This document shows positions 7,170-15,484 of a stretch of 46,820 bases of DNA, one piece after another. Position 1 is the stretch's first letter, and each line of letters opens with the position of its first letter. The DNA comes from Deltaproteobacteria bacterium. Lineage in GTDB: Bacteria > Desulfobacterota > Syntrophia > Syntrophales > UBA5619. Made by a program: the position numbers and the translations under genes. The DNA lies in contig JAKAFS010000021.1 of assembly GCA_021817825.1 (NCBI GenBank), positions 1 through 46,820 on the forward strand. Reading direction: 5' to 3'. The notes below the pieces were generated by a model. That model was not told where the DNA came from and did no database searches. It saw nothing but the letters and a program-made list of their open reading frames with translations.

Positions 7170-9109
7170 AGAAAAAGCAGTGTGCAACGATCATCAGGCA
7201 TGCGGGACTCCTGATGCTGACCGGCCTTGCCGTGTGCCTCAATGAGGCAACCGCCGCGGTTTCCCCGAAGGCCAAAGCGACGCCGGCCAAGGCCGGGACC
7301 GTGGCGGCCGAGAAGTATGCCGTTCTCAATCCCCGCGCCGACCGGCCGGCCATCGAGGCCAAGGCGCTCGCCCCGCGCCTGACGACCCTACAGGGCAAGA
7401 CGGTCTATGTCTACGGTTCGGACTTTGTGATGACCTCGGGCCTCGAAGTCATGCTGATGGTGGCCAGGGGGCTTGCCCAGACCGTGCCGGGCGTCAAGGT
7501 GGTCTATATCAGCGACCGTTACGGTGACGCCACGGCCGATACGGTCGTTCCGGCAATCCGGATCGCGAAGAACCGCGTCGACACCGACAACTGGAACACC
7601 TTCAAGGAAGCGGAAAAGGCCGATGCCGTGGTGACCGGCCTCGGCTTTTGAGGGAACGGAGCCACAGCACAGGTTGTGCTGACTGCAAAGTACGAAAAGC
7701 TCGGAATTCCTACCGTCAACATCGTTTCCACCAGCGTGGAAAGCGTCGCCAAAAAAAGGGCCACCTCGGCCACCGAGGCGATGCCGGCCCTGCGGATGAT
7801 CAGCATCCCCAACGTCAGTCAGGAGGCCAAAAATGCATTGGCGCTCGCGACGGTGCCCAAGATCGTCGAGGCCCTGACCAAACCCCTGACCGAACAGGAA
7901 AAGTACAAGGGGAAGTTCGAACTGCCCAAGGAGCCGCGGATCGCCTTCACGGGGACCCTCGACGAGGTGCAGGACTTTTTCATCGGCGACCTGTCCAAGT
8001 ACGTGACCACGGCGCCGCACGCCGAGTACACCGACGGCCTGCCCGTCATGCCGCCGACGCAGGATCGGGTGGCAAAAATGCTCAAGGGGACCAAGCACAA
8101 GGCCGACGAAGTCATCGGACAACTGGCCCCCTTGAACGGGATCGCGACGGTGGAGAAGGTGGCGATCAACGCCGTCATGGCCGGCGCCCGGCCCGAATAC
8201 ATGCCGGTGCTCCTGGCCTTGACCGAGGCCATGACCAAAGATGGCGGGGCCCAGAACTCGGCCCAGGGCGGCTCGGGCATCTTCAGCTACTCGATCGTCA
8301 TCAACGGCCCGGTGGCCAAGGAGCTCGGCATCAACTCGGGCGGTCCCCAGCTGTCGGGGCCGGCGCCGCTTTCGCCGGGAGTTCCTGCCAACATGGTGAT
8401 CGGCCGGTTCATGCGGCTGATGCAGGTCAATGTCGCCGGGATCGAGCCGGGGGTTACCGAGGCCAAGGGGATCGGAAGCCCCCGCAAGACGAGCCTCGTC
8501 ATCGCCGAGGCCAACGACGAGAGCCCCTGGCCGCAGCTCTCCTCCGATCCGGGGATTGGTTTCAAGGACAAGGAGAACACGCTCACCCTGGTCAGCGGCT
8601 GGTCGGACTCCCTGACCGGCTTCGGACCGACGCTCAAGGATTTCGGCACCACGAAGGCCCAAATCTCGAATCCCGACGTCCTGGCCCGGTATCTGACCTG
8701 CGTCGCCGATTCGGCCCCGGCCCTCGCCCGTCCGGCGATGGGGCTTTTGTACTTTATGAGCCCGGCGCTGGCTCGGGAGATCGCCAAGGCCGGCTATACC
8801 AAAAGGGATGTCCAGAAGTGGATTTATGAGAACACCGTCGCCCCCTGGGGCAAGGTGAAGCGGCAGCCCTGGATCACCTTCACCATGTTCGAACCGGCCG
8901 AGTCGCTGTCCGTTCAGGGCAAGCCGATGCCCCTCTATGTGAGGGCGAACTACGCCCCGAACATGCCCGACGACACGCCGGTGAAGTATTTTGCCGCGCC
9001 GGAAGCGATCACCGTCGTCGTGGGACCGGGCACCCCGCTTCCCCAGGTCTGGTCGATGATCATGAACGCGCATCCGCGCTGGACGACCGCCATCGACAAA
9101 TGGCGTTGA
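7166..9109 (+). CDS. Exported selenoprotein, UGSC/GrdB-like family (Sec162), paralog 1
   Basis: Reading through one in-frame TGA (7649-7651) gives a single 647-residue protein; the reading frame before and after the TGA is the same, and homology to the two downstream paralogs runs across it. TGA falls in GLGF-U-GNGAT, where paralog 3 has Cys (GTGVCEGTT), so I read it as selenocysteine 162. A SECIS-like hairpin follows at 7665-7681. N-terminal signal peptide (cleavage after ATAA, about residue 30) predicts export. Later landmarks: TDGLPVMPPT near 288 and VEKVAINAVMAG near 328. U followed by KYEKLGIPTVNI recalls GrdB-type selenoproteins, but the UxxC second thiol is absent. AGGAGGA lies 5 bases before the ATG. 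Function unknown; redox or reductive cleavage chemistry is the inference. Confidence 0.85.
7649..7681 (+). promoter_or_regulatory. Sec UGA codon with SECIS-like hairpin
   Basis: UGA at 7649-7651. After 13 bases comes the stem CAGCACA (7665-7671), loop GGT (7672-7674) and TGTGCTG (7675-7681), a perfect 7-bp stem. A hairpin within the coding sequence just after UGA with G residues in its apical loop is what bacterial SelB recognises. The loop centre is 22 bases beyond the UGA, close to the 18 bases in the second gene. Confidence 0.75.
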
Positions 9110-9132
9110 GACGTCCAGGTATTTGAGCGAAC

Positions 9133-9165
9133 CCTGGGAGCCGTCCGTCGAGGGCGGCTCCCAGG
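9133..9165 (+). terminator. Hairpin after selenoprotein 1
   Basis: An 11-bp perfect stem CCTGGGAGCCG (9133-9143) with its complement at 9155-9165 and an 11-base loop, 24 bases after the stop codon. No T-run follows directly, but a second hairpin with a T-run comes next at 9180. Confidence 0.45.
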
Positions 9166-9179
9166 ATATGAATGCAGAT

Positions 9180-9215
9180 GAGGCAAGTCCCGGGCTTGCC
9201 TCGCCTCCGTTTTTT
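9180..9215 (+). terminator. Rho-independent terminator-like hairpin
   Basis: Stem GAGGCAAG (9180-9187) with CTTGCCTC (9195-9202), 7-base loop, and six T residues at 9210-9215. The T-run is 7 bases from the stem, further than ideal. Together with the hairpin at 9133 it probably ends the transcript of the first selenoprotein gene. Confidence 0.5.
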
Positions 9216-9382
9216 GACAAGGCGAGCAGAGGGGCGTTTCTGTGTACAATTAATCGAACAAAATTTCCCGTGACCGGATGAGGTCTTGATGGTTTCGGCA
9301 CAGCGCTTCTTCCCCTGAGCGCCGTAACCTTATGCGGATCGGCGGGACGTTTCCCCTGCACAATGACGTTTCCTTTTGATTC

Positions 9383-9418
9383 TTGACAAGGGGGTTAAAA
9401 GAATATACTTGTATACAA
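9383..9418 (+). promoter_or_regulatory. Promoter with TTGTATACAA operator-like palindrome
   Basis: TTGACA at 9383-9388, TATACT at 9404-9409 (short 15-base spacer), and the perfect palindrome TTGTATACAA at 9409-9418. The segment TTCTTGACAA and the GTATAC core are shared with the promoter at 6736-6782, suggesting one regulator for both selenoprotein transcripts. It lies 350 bases before the second selenoprotein, in front of the pseudogene scrap. Confidence 0.5.
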
Positions 9419-9518
9419 CTCGTTGAATCAAAGTTCATTTCTCTGGATGAAATAGTGATGGCTTCGGCGCGGGTGTCATTCCTCTATTCCTCTGTCTTAT
9501 CAATCGGGTGTCTTCCCG

Positions 9519-9668
9519 ACAACGTTTATTGTCCCTCCGCCGCTCTCCAAACAGTTCGTCGTCGTGGTGGCCGGCGGCGGGTCGCCCAATTACGACGAAC
9601 TCCAATCCGCCTTTGCGTGGGGCACCTTCGGCACCTGCACGGTGCTTCCGGTCGACAAGTGGAAGTAG
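9519..9668 (+). pseudogene. C-terminal remnant of a fourth selenoprotein-family paralog
   Basis: An open frame ending at the TAG at 9666-9668 encodes VVVVAGGGSPNYDELQSAF and then WGTF..TVLPVDKWK. This is nearly the same as the C-terminus of paralog 2 (VVAGGGVPDYHDLQNEF, WGVF..TVLSIDKWK). No body of the protein precedes it: upstream there is only a short open frame from ATG 9458 in another frame. It is the residue of a deleted tandem copy. Confidence 0.75.
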
Positions 9669-9764
9669 CGGATCGCGAGAGATCCGGATAGAACCCGCCG
9701 AGACGGGTCGAAGAGAAGAGGGCAGTGGGCCGTCTTTTAATTACTGAAAGGTAAAGGAGATTTT

Positions 9765-11552
9765 ATGGTCAGAAAAAGAGTAGTGGAGGCAATGGCTGTG
9801 ACGGCCTTGCTCATGGCTGCGGTGCTGCCGAGCGATGCGGCCGTGCAGTCGAAGGCAAAGCCGGCGGTTTCGACACCGAAGTTCACCGTCCTCAATCCGG
9901 AAGCGCCGTTGCCGGAGATCAATACCAAGGCGCTGAGCCCCCGCCTCGCGAGTTTGGCGGGGAAGACGATCTTGATTTACGACAACCACGGCGGTTATGA
10001 AAAGCCGATGGCAGGGCTGGCGGCCCAACTCAAGCCCCTCCTGCCGCCCGATGCCAACATCGTCTATTACTCACCGAAGACGACCACCTGGACCGCCGAT
10101 GATCAGAAACTGATCCCCAAGGCCGACGCCGCGATCGTCGGGCATGGCTATTGAGGCGGTGCAGCGGCCCGGGTGGCCGCCGTGTCTGCCTATTTTGAAA
10201 AGCAGGGTATTCCTGCTGTCGTTGAAGTCGCCGACCTGCCGAACGTGAAAAAAATTGCCCAGGATACCTTCCTGACCGAAGCCGTGCCTGCGATGCGGGC
10301 CGTCTTCATTCCGCCCGTCAGATGGACGGAGAAAGTGGCGGAGCAGGACCTTCCGAAGTTTCTCGAGGCCCTGACCAAGCCCCTGACCGATGCCGAGAAG
10401 AAATCCGGGAAGTACCTGCCGCCGGCGGCGCCGCGGATTGCCATGACCGGGACCTACGACGAGATCCAGGACTTCTTTACCGGCGATCTCAGCGTCTTTG
10501 TCGATACCCCGCCGACGGCCAAGTGGACCGACGGCCTGCCGGTCACCCCGCCCACGGCGGAGGCGGTGGCGAGGATGCTCAAAGGAACGAGCCACAAGCC
10601 CGACGAGATCGTCCATCCGGCCGTGGGGCCGCAGAAACGTCCCGTGACCGTGGAGAAGGTGGCGATCAATGCGGTGATGGCCGGTTGCAAGCCGGAGCAG
10701 TTGCCCGTGGTTCTGGCGATCACCCAGGGCGGGCTTACAGCCCCCTTTTCCAGCGCCGCGGCTTTCGGATTTTTCAATATCGTCAGCGGGCCGATCGTCA
10801 AGGAGATCGGGATGAACACGAGCGTCGCCCTCATGTCGCCGGGCAATCCGGCGAATGCCGCGATCTCGCGCTTCACTGCCCTGGCCCTGAGAAATCTTTC
10901 CGGATACACCCCGGGGATCAACAACATCACGGGCTATGGGAGCACCTTCACGGGGCTGACGATCGCCGAGAGTCCGGACACTCCCTGGGAGGGGCTCAAC
11001 GTCCGCTACGGCGCCTCTGCCAAGGAGAGCGTGATCCTCCAGCTTAGCGGCAAGGTTTCGGCCCACGGCCATGGGATCGGCGAGACCACGATCATCAGCG
11101 ACAAGCCTGAGGCGCCGCAGAGACTCATCTCGGCGGCGAAGGCCTACGTGCCCACGGCGGGCACCTTTGGCAAGGTTTTTATCGTCACCCCCAACATCGC
11201 CCGGAAATGGAAGGCAAAATTCGGGTGGGATTCGATGGCGAAGCTCCAAGATTACCTCTGGGACAACGCCACCTGGCCGCGCAAGAACTACGACCTCTCC
11301 TACTGGTGGGGGACGCGGGCGCCCTTCAAGGCCGCCGTGGAAGCGCTCAAGGCGCCCCGGGGGTCCCGGGTGCTGAACATGGACCATTTCGACGCGGCGC
11401 CCGACACCCTGGTGCCGATCAACCCCAGCCCCCTCTTTTTCCCCATCGTGGTGGCCGGGGGCGGCGTACCCGACTATCACGACCTCCAGAACGAATTCGG
11501 CTGGGGCGTGTTCGGCGGGTATACGGTGTTGTCGATCGACAAATGGAAGTAG
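9765..11552 (+). CDS. Exported selenoprotein, UGSC/GrdB-like family (Sec130), paralog 2
   Basis: Reading through the TGA at 10152-10154 gives one 595-residue protein in a single frame. The UGA lies in GHGY-U-GGAAA, aligned with Sec162 of paralog 1 and Cys126 of paralog 3. Signal peptide MVRKRVVEAMAV.. with cleavage after about SDAA (residue 26). Shared landmarks: YFEKQGIPAVVEV just after U, MTGTYDEIQDFFTGDLS near 226, TDGLPVTPPT near 254, VEKVAINAVMAGCKPE near 296, and a C-terminal VVAGGGVPDYHDLQ segment. AAGGAGA precedes the ATG by 4-5 bases. As in paralog 1 there is no second Cys in the UxxC position. Likely a periplasmic or surface selenoenzyme; substrate unknown. Confidence 0.85.
10152..10180 (+). 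promoter_or_regulatory. Sec UGA codon with SECIS-like hairpin
   Basis: UGA at 10152-10154; stem GCGGCC (10164-10169), loop CGGGT (10170-10174), GGCCGC (10175-10180). The apical loop contains GGGT, compared with GGT in the first gene, at nearly the same distance from the UGA. The stems differ in sequence, so position and loop are kept while the encoded residues vary. Confidence 0.75.
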
Positions 11553-11570
11553 CCTGAGAAGTTAGAATTC

Positions 11571-11607
11571 CGGTGCAGTCCGGACGTTATGCCCGGACTG
11601 CACCGGG
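11571..11607 (+). terminator. Hairpin after selenoprotein 2
   Basis: A perfect 14-bp stem, CCGGTGCAGTCCGG (11571-11584) with its complement (11594-11607) and a 9-base loop, 18 bases after the stop. No T-run. The remaining sequence to 11824 shows no gene or clear promoter. Confidence 0.5.
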
Positions 11608-11824
11608 CTCTGATTCAAGAACCCCTCTTCCAGAGGGCTGTATGCCGCCTACCGGATTGCCGGGGTGGGATGGGGCTTTGGTGCCCTTCTTTACACGAGA
11701 CTATTTTCCGTCACCCCCAGCCGATCGACGGACTACGGTTTTCAGAACATTCCGGCGGTTGTCGCCGCGGCTGACGGAGACGGTTTAGGCAATGACGGCA
11801 AGGATAAAGGAAAGGAAATCGAGG

Positions 11825-13009
11825 ATGTTGAGCGACAAAGGAAGAAGAGTCATCGTATTTTTTTGCCTGTTGGAAATTTGTCTGGGAGCCCTGACAACGG
11901 CGGCTTCGGCGGCGTCCGGCAAGGCGAAGGGCGACATCCGGGTGCTCGATCCCGTCGGCGCGCTTTCGGTCGCCGACTCGACCATGCCCCCGGCCGCGCG
12001 CCTCAAGGGGCTTGCGGGGAAAAAAGTCTGGGTCGTCGTCGTGGACTATGGTTCCACCCTGATGCCGGCCCTGGCGAAAGTCCTGCCAAAATACGCCCCG
12101 GGGGTCAAGGTCAAGGTGGTCGAGAGCGGCAAGGGCAATCCCTTCTTCATGCTCAAACCGGAGGACAAGCCCGATGCGGTCATTGCCGGCACCGGGGTCT
12201 GCGAGGGGACCACGCTCGACGCGACGAACTATGCCAGACAGGCGGAGAAGCTCGACATCCCGGCGGTGATCTCCTTCAACGGAGAGATCCTGCACGCCTA
12301 CCAGGAAGCGATGGATAAATTAAAAGTTCCCAACATCCGGGCTTACGCCACGGCCCTTCCCGATCCCGCTCGTCCGGGAGATCCGGAACGGCTCGCCCGG
12401 ATCCTCATTCCCCAGCTCATCGAGGGGCTGACCCGGCCCATCGGGGCTGATCGTCCGCGGATCTTTTTCACCGGTTCCGAGGCCAAGGCGCAAGCCTCCT
12501 TCGAGGCGCTCCGCTGGACCGGGGGAGTGCCCATCGTCCTGCCGACGGAGGAGCGGGTCGCGGCCCTGCTCAAGGGCACCAGCCACAAACCGGCCGAAGT
12601 CGTCGGCGTCATGGCGCCGGGGATGCGGCAGGCGACGGTGGAGAAGGTGGCGATCAACGCCGTCATGGCGGGCTGCACGGCGGAGCAGATGCCCTTGGCG
12701 CTGGCCTTGGCGGACCTGCTGTGTCAAAAGAAGGTGGCCGAAGCGCTCGGCCATAAAGAGCCCCCGGTCCTACAGATTTCCGTCGGCGGGCCGTCGGCCG
12801 GGCAGATCGGCACGGACAGCATCGGCAAGCTGGTGCGGCTGATGCTGATTCATTTGGGCGGCCTTCCGGGTCCGGCGCTGGAGGCAAGACGTCTCTGGGC
12901 CACGGTTCCGGACCAGGGCAAGGTCGGGGAAAGCACGGTCGCCCTGATCGATGTCGATCGGGCGGAAGTCTGGAAACAGTCGACGGCGGCCGTCGACAAG
13001 TGGCGATAA
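11825..13009 (+). CDS. Exported Cys-containing paralog of the UGSC/GrdB-like selenoproteins, paralog 3
   Basis: A 394-residue protein homologous along most of its length to the two selenoproteins upstream, but with Cys126 (TGC at 12200-12202) in GTGVCEGTT where they have UGA. This natural Sec/Cys exchange is the main proof of selenocysteine in the others. Signal peptide with cleavage after TAASA near residue 30. VEKVAINAVMAGCTAEQ near 272 and the final AVDKWR are shared; the DGLPVxPPT segment is degenerate (GGVPIVLPT) and about 200 C-terminal residues are missing compared with paralog 2. ATG 11825 is preceded by AAAGGAAAGGAAA; an in-frame ATG at 11792 would lengthen the signal peptide. Confidence 0.82.
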   Translation: MLSDKGRRVIVFFCLLEICLGALTTAASAASGKAKGDIRVLDPVGALSVADSTMPPAARLKGLAGKKVWVVVVDYGSTLMPALAKVLPKYAPGVKVKVVESGKGNPFFMLKPEDKPDAVIAGTGVCEGTTLDATNYARQAEKLDIPAVISFNGEILHAYQEAMDKLKVPNIRAYATALPDPARPGDPERLARILIPQLIEGLTRPIGADRPRIFFTGSEAKAQASFEALRWTGGVPIVLPTEERVAALLKGTSHKPAEVVGVMAPGMRQATVEKVAINAVMAGCTAEQMPLALALADLLCQKKVAEALGHKEPPVLQISVGGPSAGQIGTDSIGKLVRLMLIHLGGLPGPALEARRLWATVPDQGKVGESTVALIDVDRAEVWKQSTAAVDKWR

Positions 13010-13085
13010 AAGAGGGAAGATCCTTTTCCCGCAGCCGGACCGGCTGCGCTGCCGGGCACTTCCTCGCCGAAGCCGAAAAGGAACT

Positions 13086-13118
13086 GGGGCCCATCCCCTG
13101 ATTTCGGGAATGGGCCCC
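13086..13118. terminator. Hairpin between convergent genes
   Basis: GGGGCCCAT (13086-13094) pairs with ATGGGCCCC (13110-13118), with three more G-C pairs inside after one mismatch. It lies between the paralog 3 stop and the stop of the opposite SDR gene and could serve either strand; there is no T-run. Confidence 0.5.
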
Positions 13119-13186
13119 GTCCGGGAATCGAAAAGGGGACCCGCCGGAGGCGCGGTGTCCCCCGGAGCAGGCCGCCGCTTGCCCTT

Positions 13187-13960
13187 TCAGATGGTCTGGC
13201 CGCCGTCCACCCGGATGATTTCCCCGGTGACGAAGGAACTGGCCCCGGAGGCGAGAAAAAGGGCCAGCCCTGCGACCTCTTCGGGCTCCCCGAAGCGCCG
13301 GAGCTCGACTTCCTGGAGGCGCTGGGCCTTGCGCTCCGGATCGGTCCAGTTGACCCGGCTGAATTCCGTCCGGATGGAGCCGGGAGCGATGGCGTTGACC
13401 AGGATGCGGTGCGGGGCCAGTTCCCTGGCCATCACCTGGGTCATCATGTTCAGGGCCGCCTTGGTGATGCAGTAGGCCCCGGTCCGGTCGTTCCGGGCGC
13501 GGATGCCGCTGATGGAGCTGATATTGATGATCCTGCCGCCTCCCTGCCGGACCATCGCGCCGACCACCGCCTTGCTCACCAGAAAGGCCCCCTTCAGATT
13601 GACCTCGATGGCCTTGTCGAAGGCCTCCTCCTCCAGATCCGCCATGGTGCTCAAGACGGGATTGCCGCCGGCGTTGTTGACCAAGATGTCGATCCTGCCG
13701 AAGGCCGCCAGGGTCTTTTCAACCAGTTGGTCCACGTCTTCTTTTTTGCCCACATGGGCCGCGATGGCCAGAACCTTTCCTCCTTTGGCCCGGGCCTGTT
13801 CCGCCGCGTTTTCCAGTTCCGGCGGGCGCCTGTTGCGGCTGGAAAGGACCAGATCCGCGCCCGCCTCGGCAAAGGCCAGGGCAATAGCCTGACCGATGCC
13901 GCGACTCGCACCGGTAATCAAGGCCACTTTGCCCTGGAGAGAAAATAAATCTTTTTGCAT
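13187..13960 (-). CDS. Short-chain dehydrogenase/reductase (SDR)
   Basis: A 257-residue classical SDR. The coenzyme motif TGASRGIG is at 16-23 and NNAGG at 95-99. The catalytic triad is Ser149 (NISSISG), Tyr163 and Lys167 (YCITK). The C-terminal SSFVTGEIIRVDGG is as in FabG-like and hydroxyacyl dehydrogenases. It reduces or oxidises a keto/hydroxy group with NAD(P)H in the cytoplasm; an Arg/Asn after the second strand (SSRNRR) suggests NADP(H) preference, which is an inference. Good ribosome site AAGGAGG. It is divergent from the CaiB-Tct operon and may share its regulatory gap. Confidence 0.88.
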   Translation of the reverse strand: MQKDLFSLQGKVALITGASRGIGQAIALAFAEAGADLVLSSRNRRPPELENAAEQARAKGGKVLAIAAHVGKKEDVDQLVEKTLAAFGRIDILVNNAGGNPVLSTMADLEEEAFDKAIEVNLKGAFLVSKAVVGAMVRQGGGRIINISSISGIRARNDRTGAYCITKAALNMMTQVMARELAPHRILVNAIAPGSIRTEFSRVNWTDPERKAQRLQEVELRRFGEPEEVAGLALFLASGASSFVTGEIIRVDGGQTI

Positions 13961-14079
13961 GACGAACTTCCTCCTTTTTCGTAGTGGTTTCCATGACGCA
14001 TTGCTTCAGCGCCGGAGCGCATCAAAAAACGCATCCCCCGGGGGGCGGTCTCCCTCGAAGGAGCGGTGTGTTTTTTTTC

Positions 14080-14112
14080 TTGACGTAATATCTGAGATAT
14101 TATATATCAGAT
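14080..14112 (+). promoter_or_regulatory. Promoter whose spacer is a perfect palindromic operator
   Basis: TTGACG (14080-14085) and TATATC (14103-14108) are 17 bases apart, and those 17 bases, TAATATCTGAGATATTA (14086-14102), form a perfect palindrome around a central G. A second inverted pair, ATCTGA (14090-14095) and TCAGAT (14107-14112), overlaps the -10. A repressor bound here would block RNA polymerase. The GntR/FCD protein encoded downstream at 18451 is the obvious candidate. Confidence 0.7.
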
Positions 14113-14164
14113 CCAAACCAATGGAAAGCGGAAAAAACAATCGAAACTGAGGGAGCTGGAAATA

Positions 14165-15397
14165 ATGAAGAGAGCTTTGGAAGGCATCAGGGTGATCGAC
14201 ATGAGCCATGTGCTTGCCGCACCCATGACCACGATGTTTCTCGCCGATCTGGGCGCCGAGGTGATTCATGTGGAACCTCCGCACGGCGATGACTCACGGG
14301 AATACGGTCCCTTTGTCGGGACTCCGGATAAGAACCACAGCGGCTATTTTATCAGCCTGAACCGCAACAAGAAGAGCCTGGTCCTCAATCTCAAGCTGGA
14401 AAAGGGGAAAGAGATCCTGCGGGAGCTGATCAGGAACGGCGATGTGCTGGTCGAGAATTTCCGGCCGTCGACGATGGAGAAGATGGGCTTCGGCTGGGAG
14501 GCGCTTCAGAAACTGAATCCCCGGCTCATCTATGCGGCGATCTCCGGATTCGGCCATGACAGCCCGCCCGAGTATGCGGTCCGCCCCTCCTACGACATTG
14601 TGGCCCAGGCTTACAGCGGGCTCATGAGCATCACCGGTCCGGTCGGCGGCCCCCCTTGCCGGGTGGGCACCTCGGTCGGCGACATCATCTCCGGGCAGCA
14701 GGCGGTCATCGGCATCCTGGCCGCCCTCGCCTATCGGGAGAAGACCGGCCGGGGGCAGTTCTACGACGGCTCGATGGTGGACGGCCTGTTTGCGATTCTG
14801 GAGAGCGCGGTGGCGCGTTACACCATCTCGGGGGAGATCCCGGGACCGCTCGGCGGGGCGCACCCCTCGATCACCCCCTTCGAGGCCTTCAAGACCAGGG
14901 ATTCCTGGGTGATCGTGGCGGCGGGCAACAACCAGCTCTGGGCGAAGCTTTGCCGGATCCTGAATCGCGAAGACCTGATCGAGGATAGCCGCTTCGCGAG
15001 CAACCACCTGCGGACCCAAAACCAGCGGCAGCTTTCCGAGATTCTCACCGGAGAACTGATCGCCAAGACGACGGGAGAATGGATCGAGATCTTCGAAAAG
15101 CAGGACATTCCCTACTCCCGGATCAACAACATGAAGGAAATTTGCGAGGACCCGATCATCGGCCACCGGAACATGCTCGTGAACGTCGAGCAGCCGCATG
15201 TCGGTTCCGTGCGGATCGCCGGGTCCCCGATTCATCTGTCGGAAACCCCGGGCCGGGTGGAAAAACCCGCGCCCCGGCTGGGAGAGCACTCGGAGGAGGT
15301 TCTCAGGACGGTCCTGGGTTATGATTCGGCAAAGATCGCCGCGCTCAAGGAAGAGGGCGTCGTCATTCAAGAGGCAGCATCATCAGGTTCTCGATAG
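14165..15397 (+). CDS. CaiB/BaiF family CoA-transferase (class III), copy 1
   Basis: A 410-residue class III CoA-transferase, which moves CoA between carboxylic acids through an enzyme-bound anhydride. Seen: N-terminal RVIDMSHVLAAPMTTMFLADLGAEV pattern, LVENFRPSTMEKMGFG near 95-110, AISGFG near 125, and the conserved Asp206 (GSMVDG), which aligns with the catalytic Asp169 of formyl-CoA transferase. Length is normal. GGAG lies upstream of ATG 14165. First gene of the Tct transporter operon, so it probably activates the acid the transporter brings in. Donor and acceptor cannot be named. Confidence 0.92.
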   Translation: MKRALEGIRVIDMSHVLAAPMTTMFLADLGAEVIHVEPPHGDDSREYGPFVGTPDKNHSGYFISLNRNKKSLVLNLKLEKGKEILRELIRNGDVLVENFRPSTMEKMGFGWEALQKLNPRLIYAAISGFGHDSPPEYAVRPSYDIVAQAYSGLMSITGPVGGPPCRVGTSVGDIISGQQAVIGILAALAYREKTGRGQFYDGSMVDGLFAILESAVARYTISGEIPGPLGGAHPSITPFEAFKTRDSWVIVAAGNNQLWAKLCRILNREDLIEDSRFASNHLRTQNQRQLSEILTGELIAKTTGEWIEIFEKQDIPYSRINNMKEICEDPIIGHRNMLVNVEQPHVGSVRIAGSPIHLSETPGRVEKPAPRLGEHSEEVLRTVLGYDSAKIAALKEEGVVIQEAASSGSR

Positions 15398-15484
15398 CGG
15401 GGGTGGCGGCGCGCCTTAGGCAGACCGCCGTAAAGGGGTTGATTCTCCTTAGGAAAAGAGGAAAAGAAAGGAAGGGAAATCGTC

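Noticed and set aside
9214..9219. TTGACA at 9214 as a promoter
   Set aside because: No -10 hexamer at 16-18 bases; it overlaps the T-run of a terminator-like hairpin.
7388..9361. A 657-codon open frame on the minus strand opposite selenoprotein 1
   Set aside because: Low-complexity Gly/Arg/His-rich product with no domain, a mirror of GC-rich codon use in the true gene.
7166..11552. The two TGA-interrupted genes read as four separate genes or as pseudogenes
   Set aside because: Frame and homology continue through both TGAs, a Cys paralog marks the same position, and a hairpin follows each. Nothing else in the genes is damaged.
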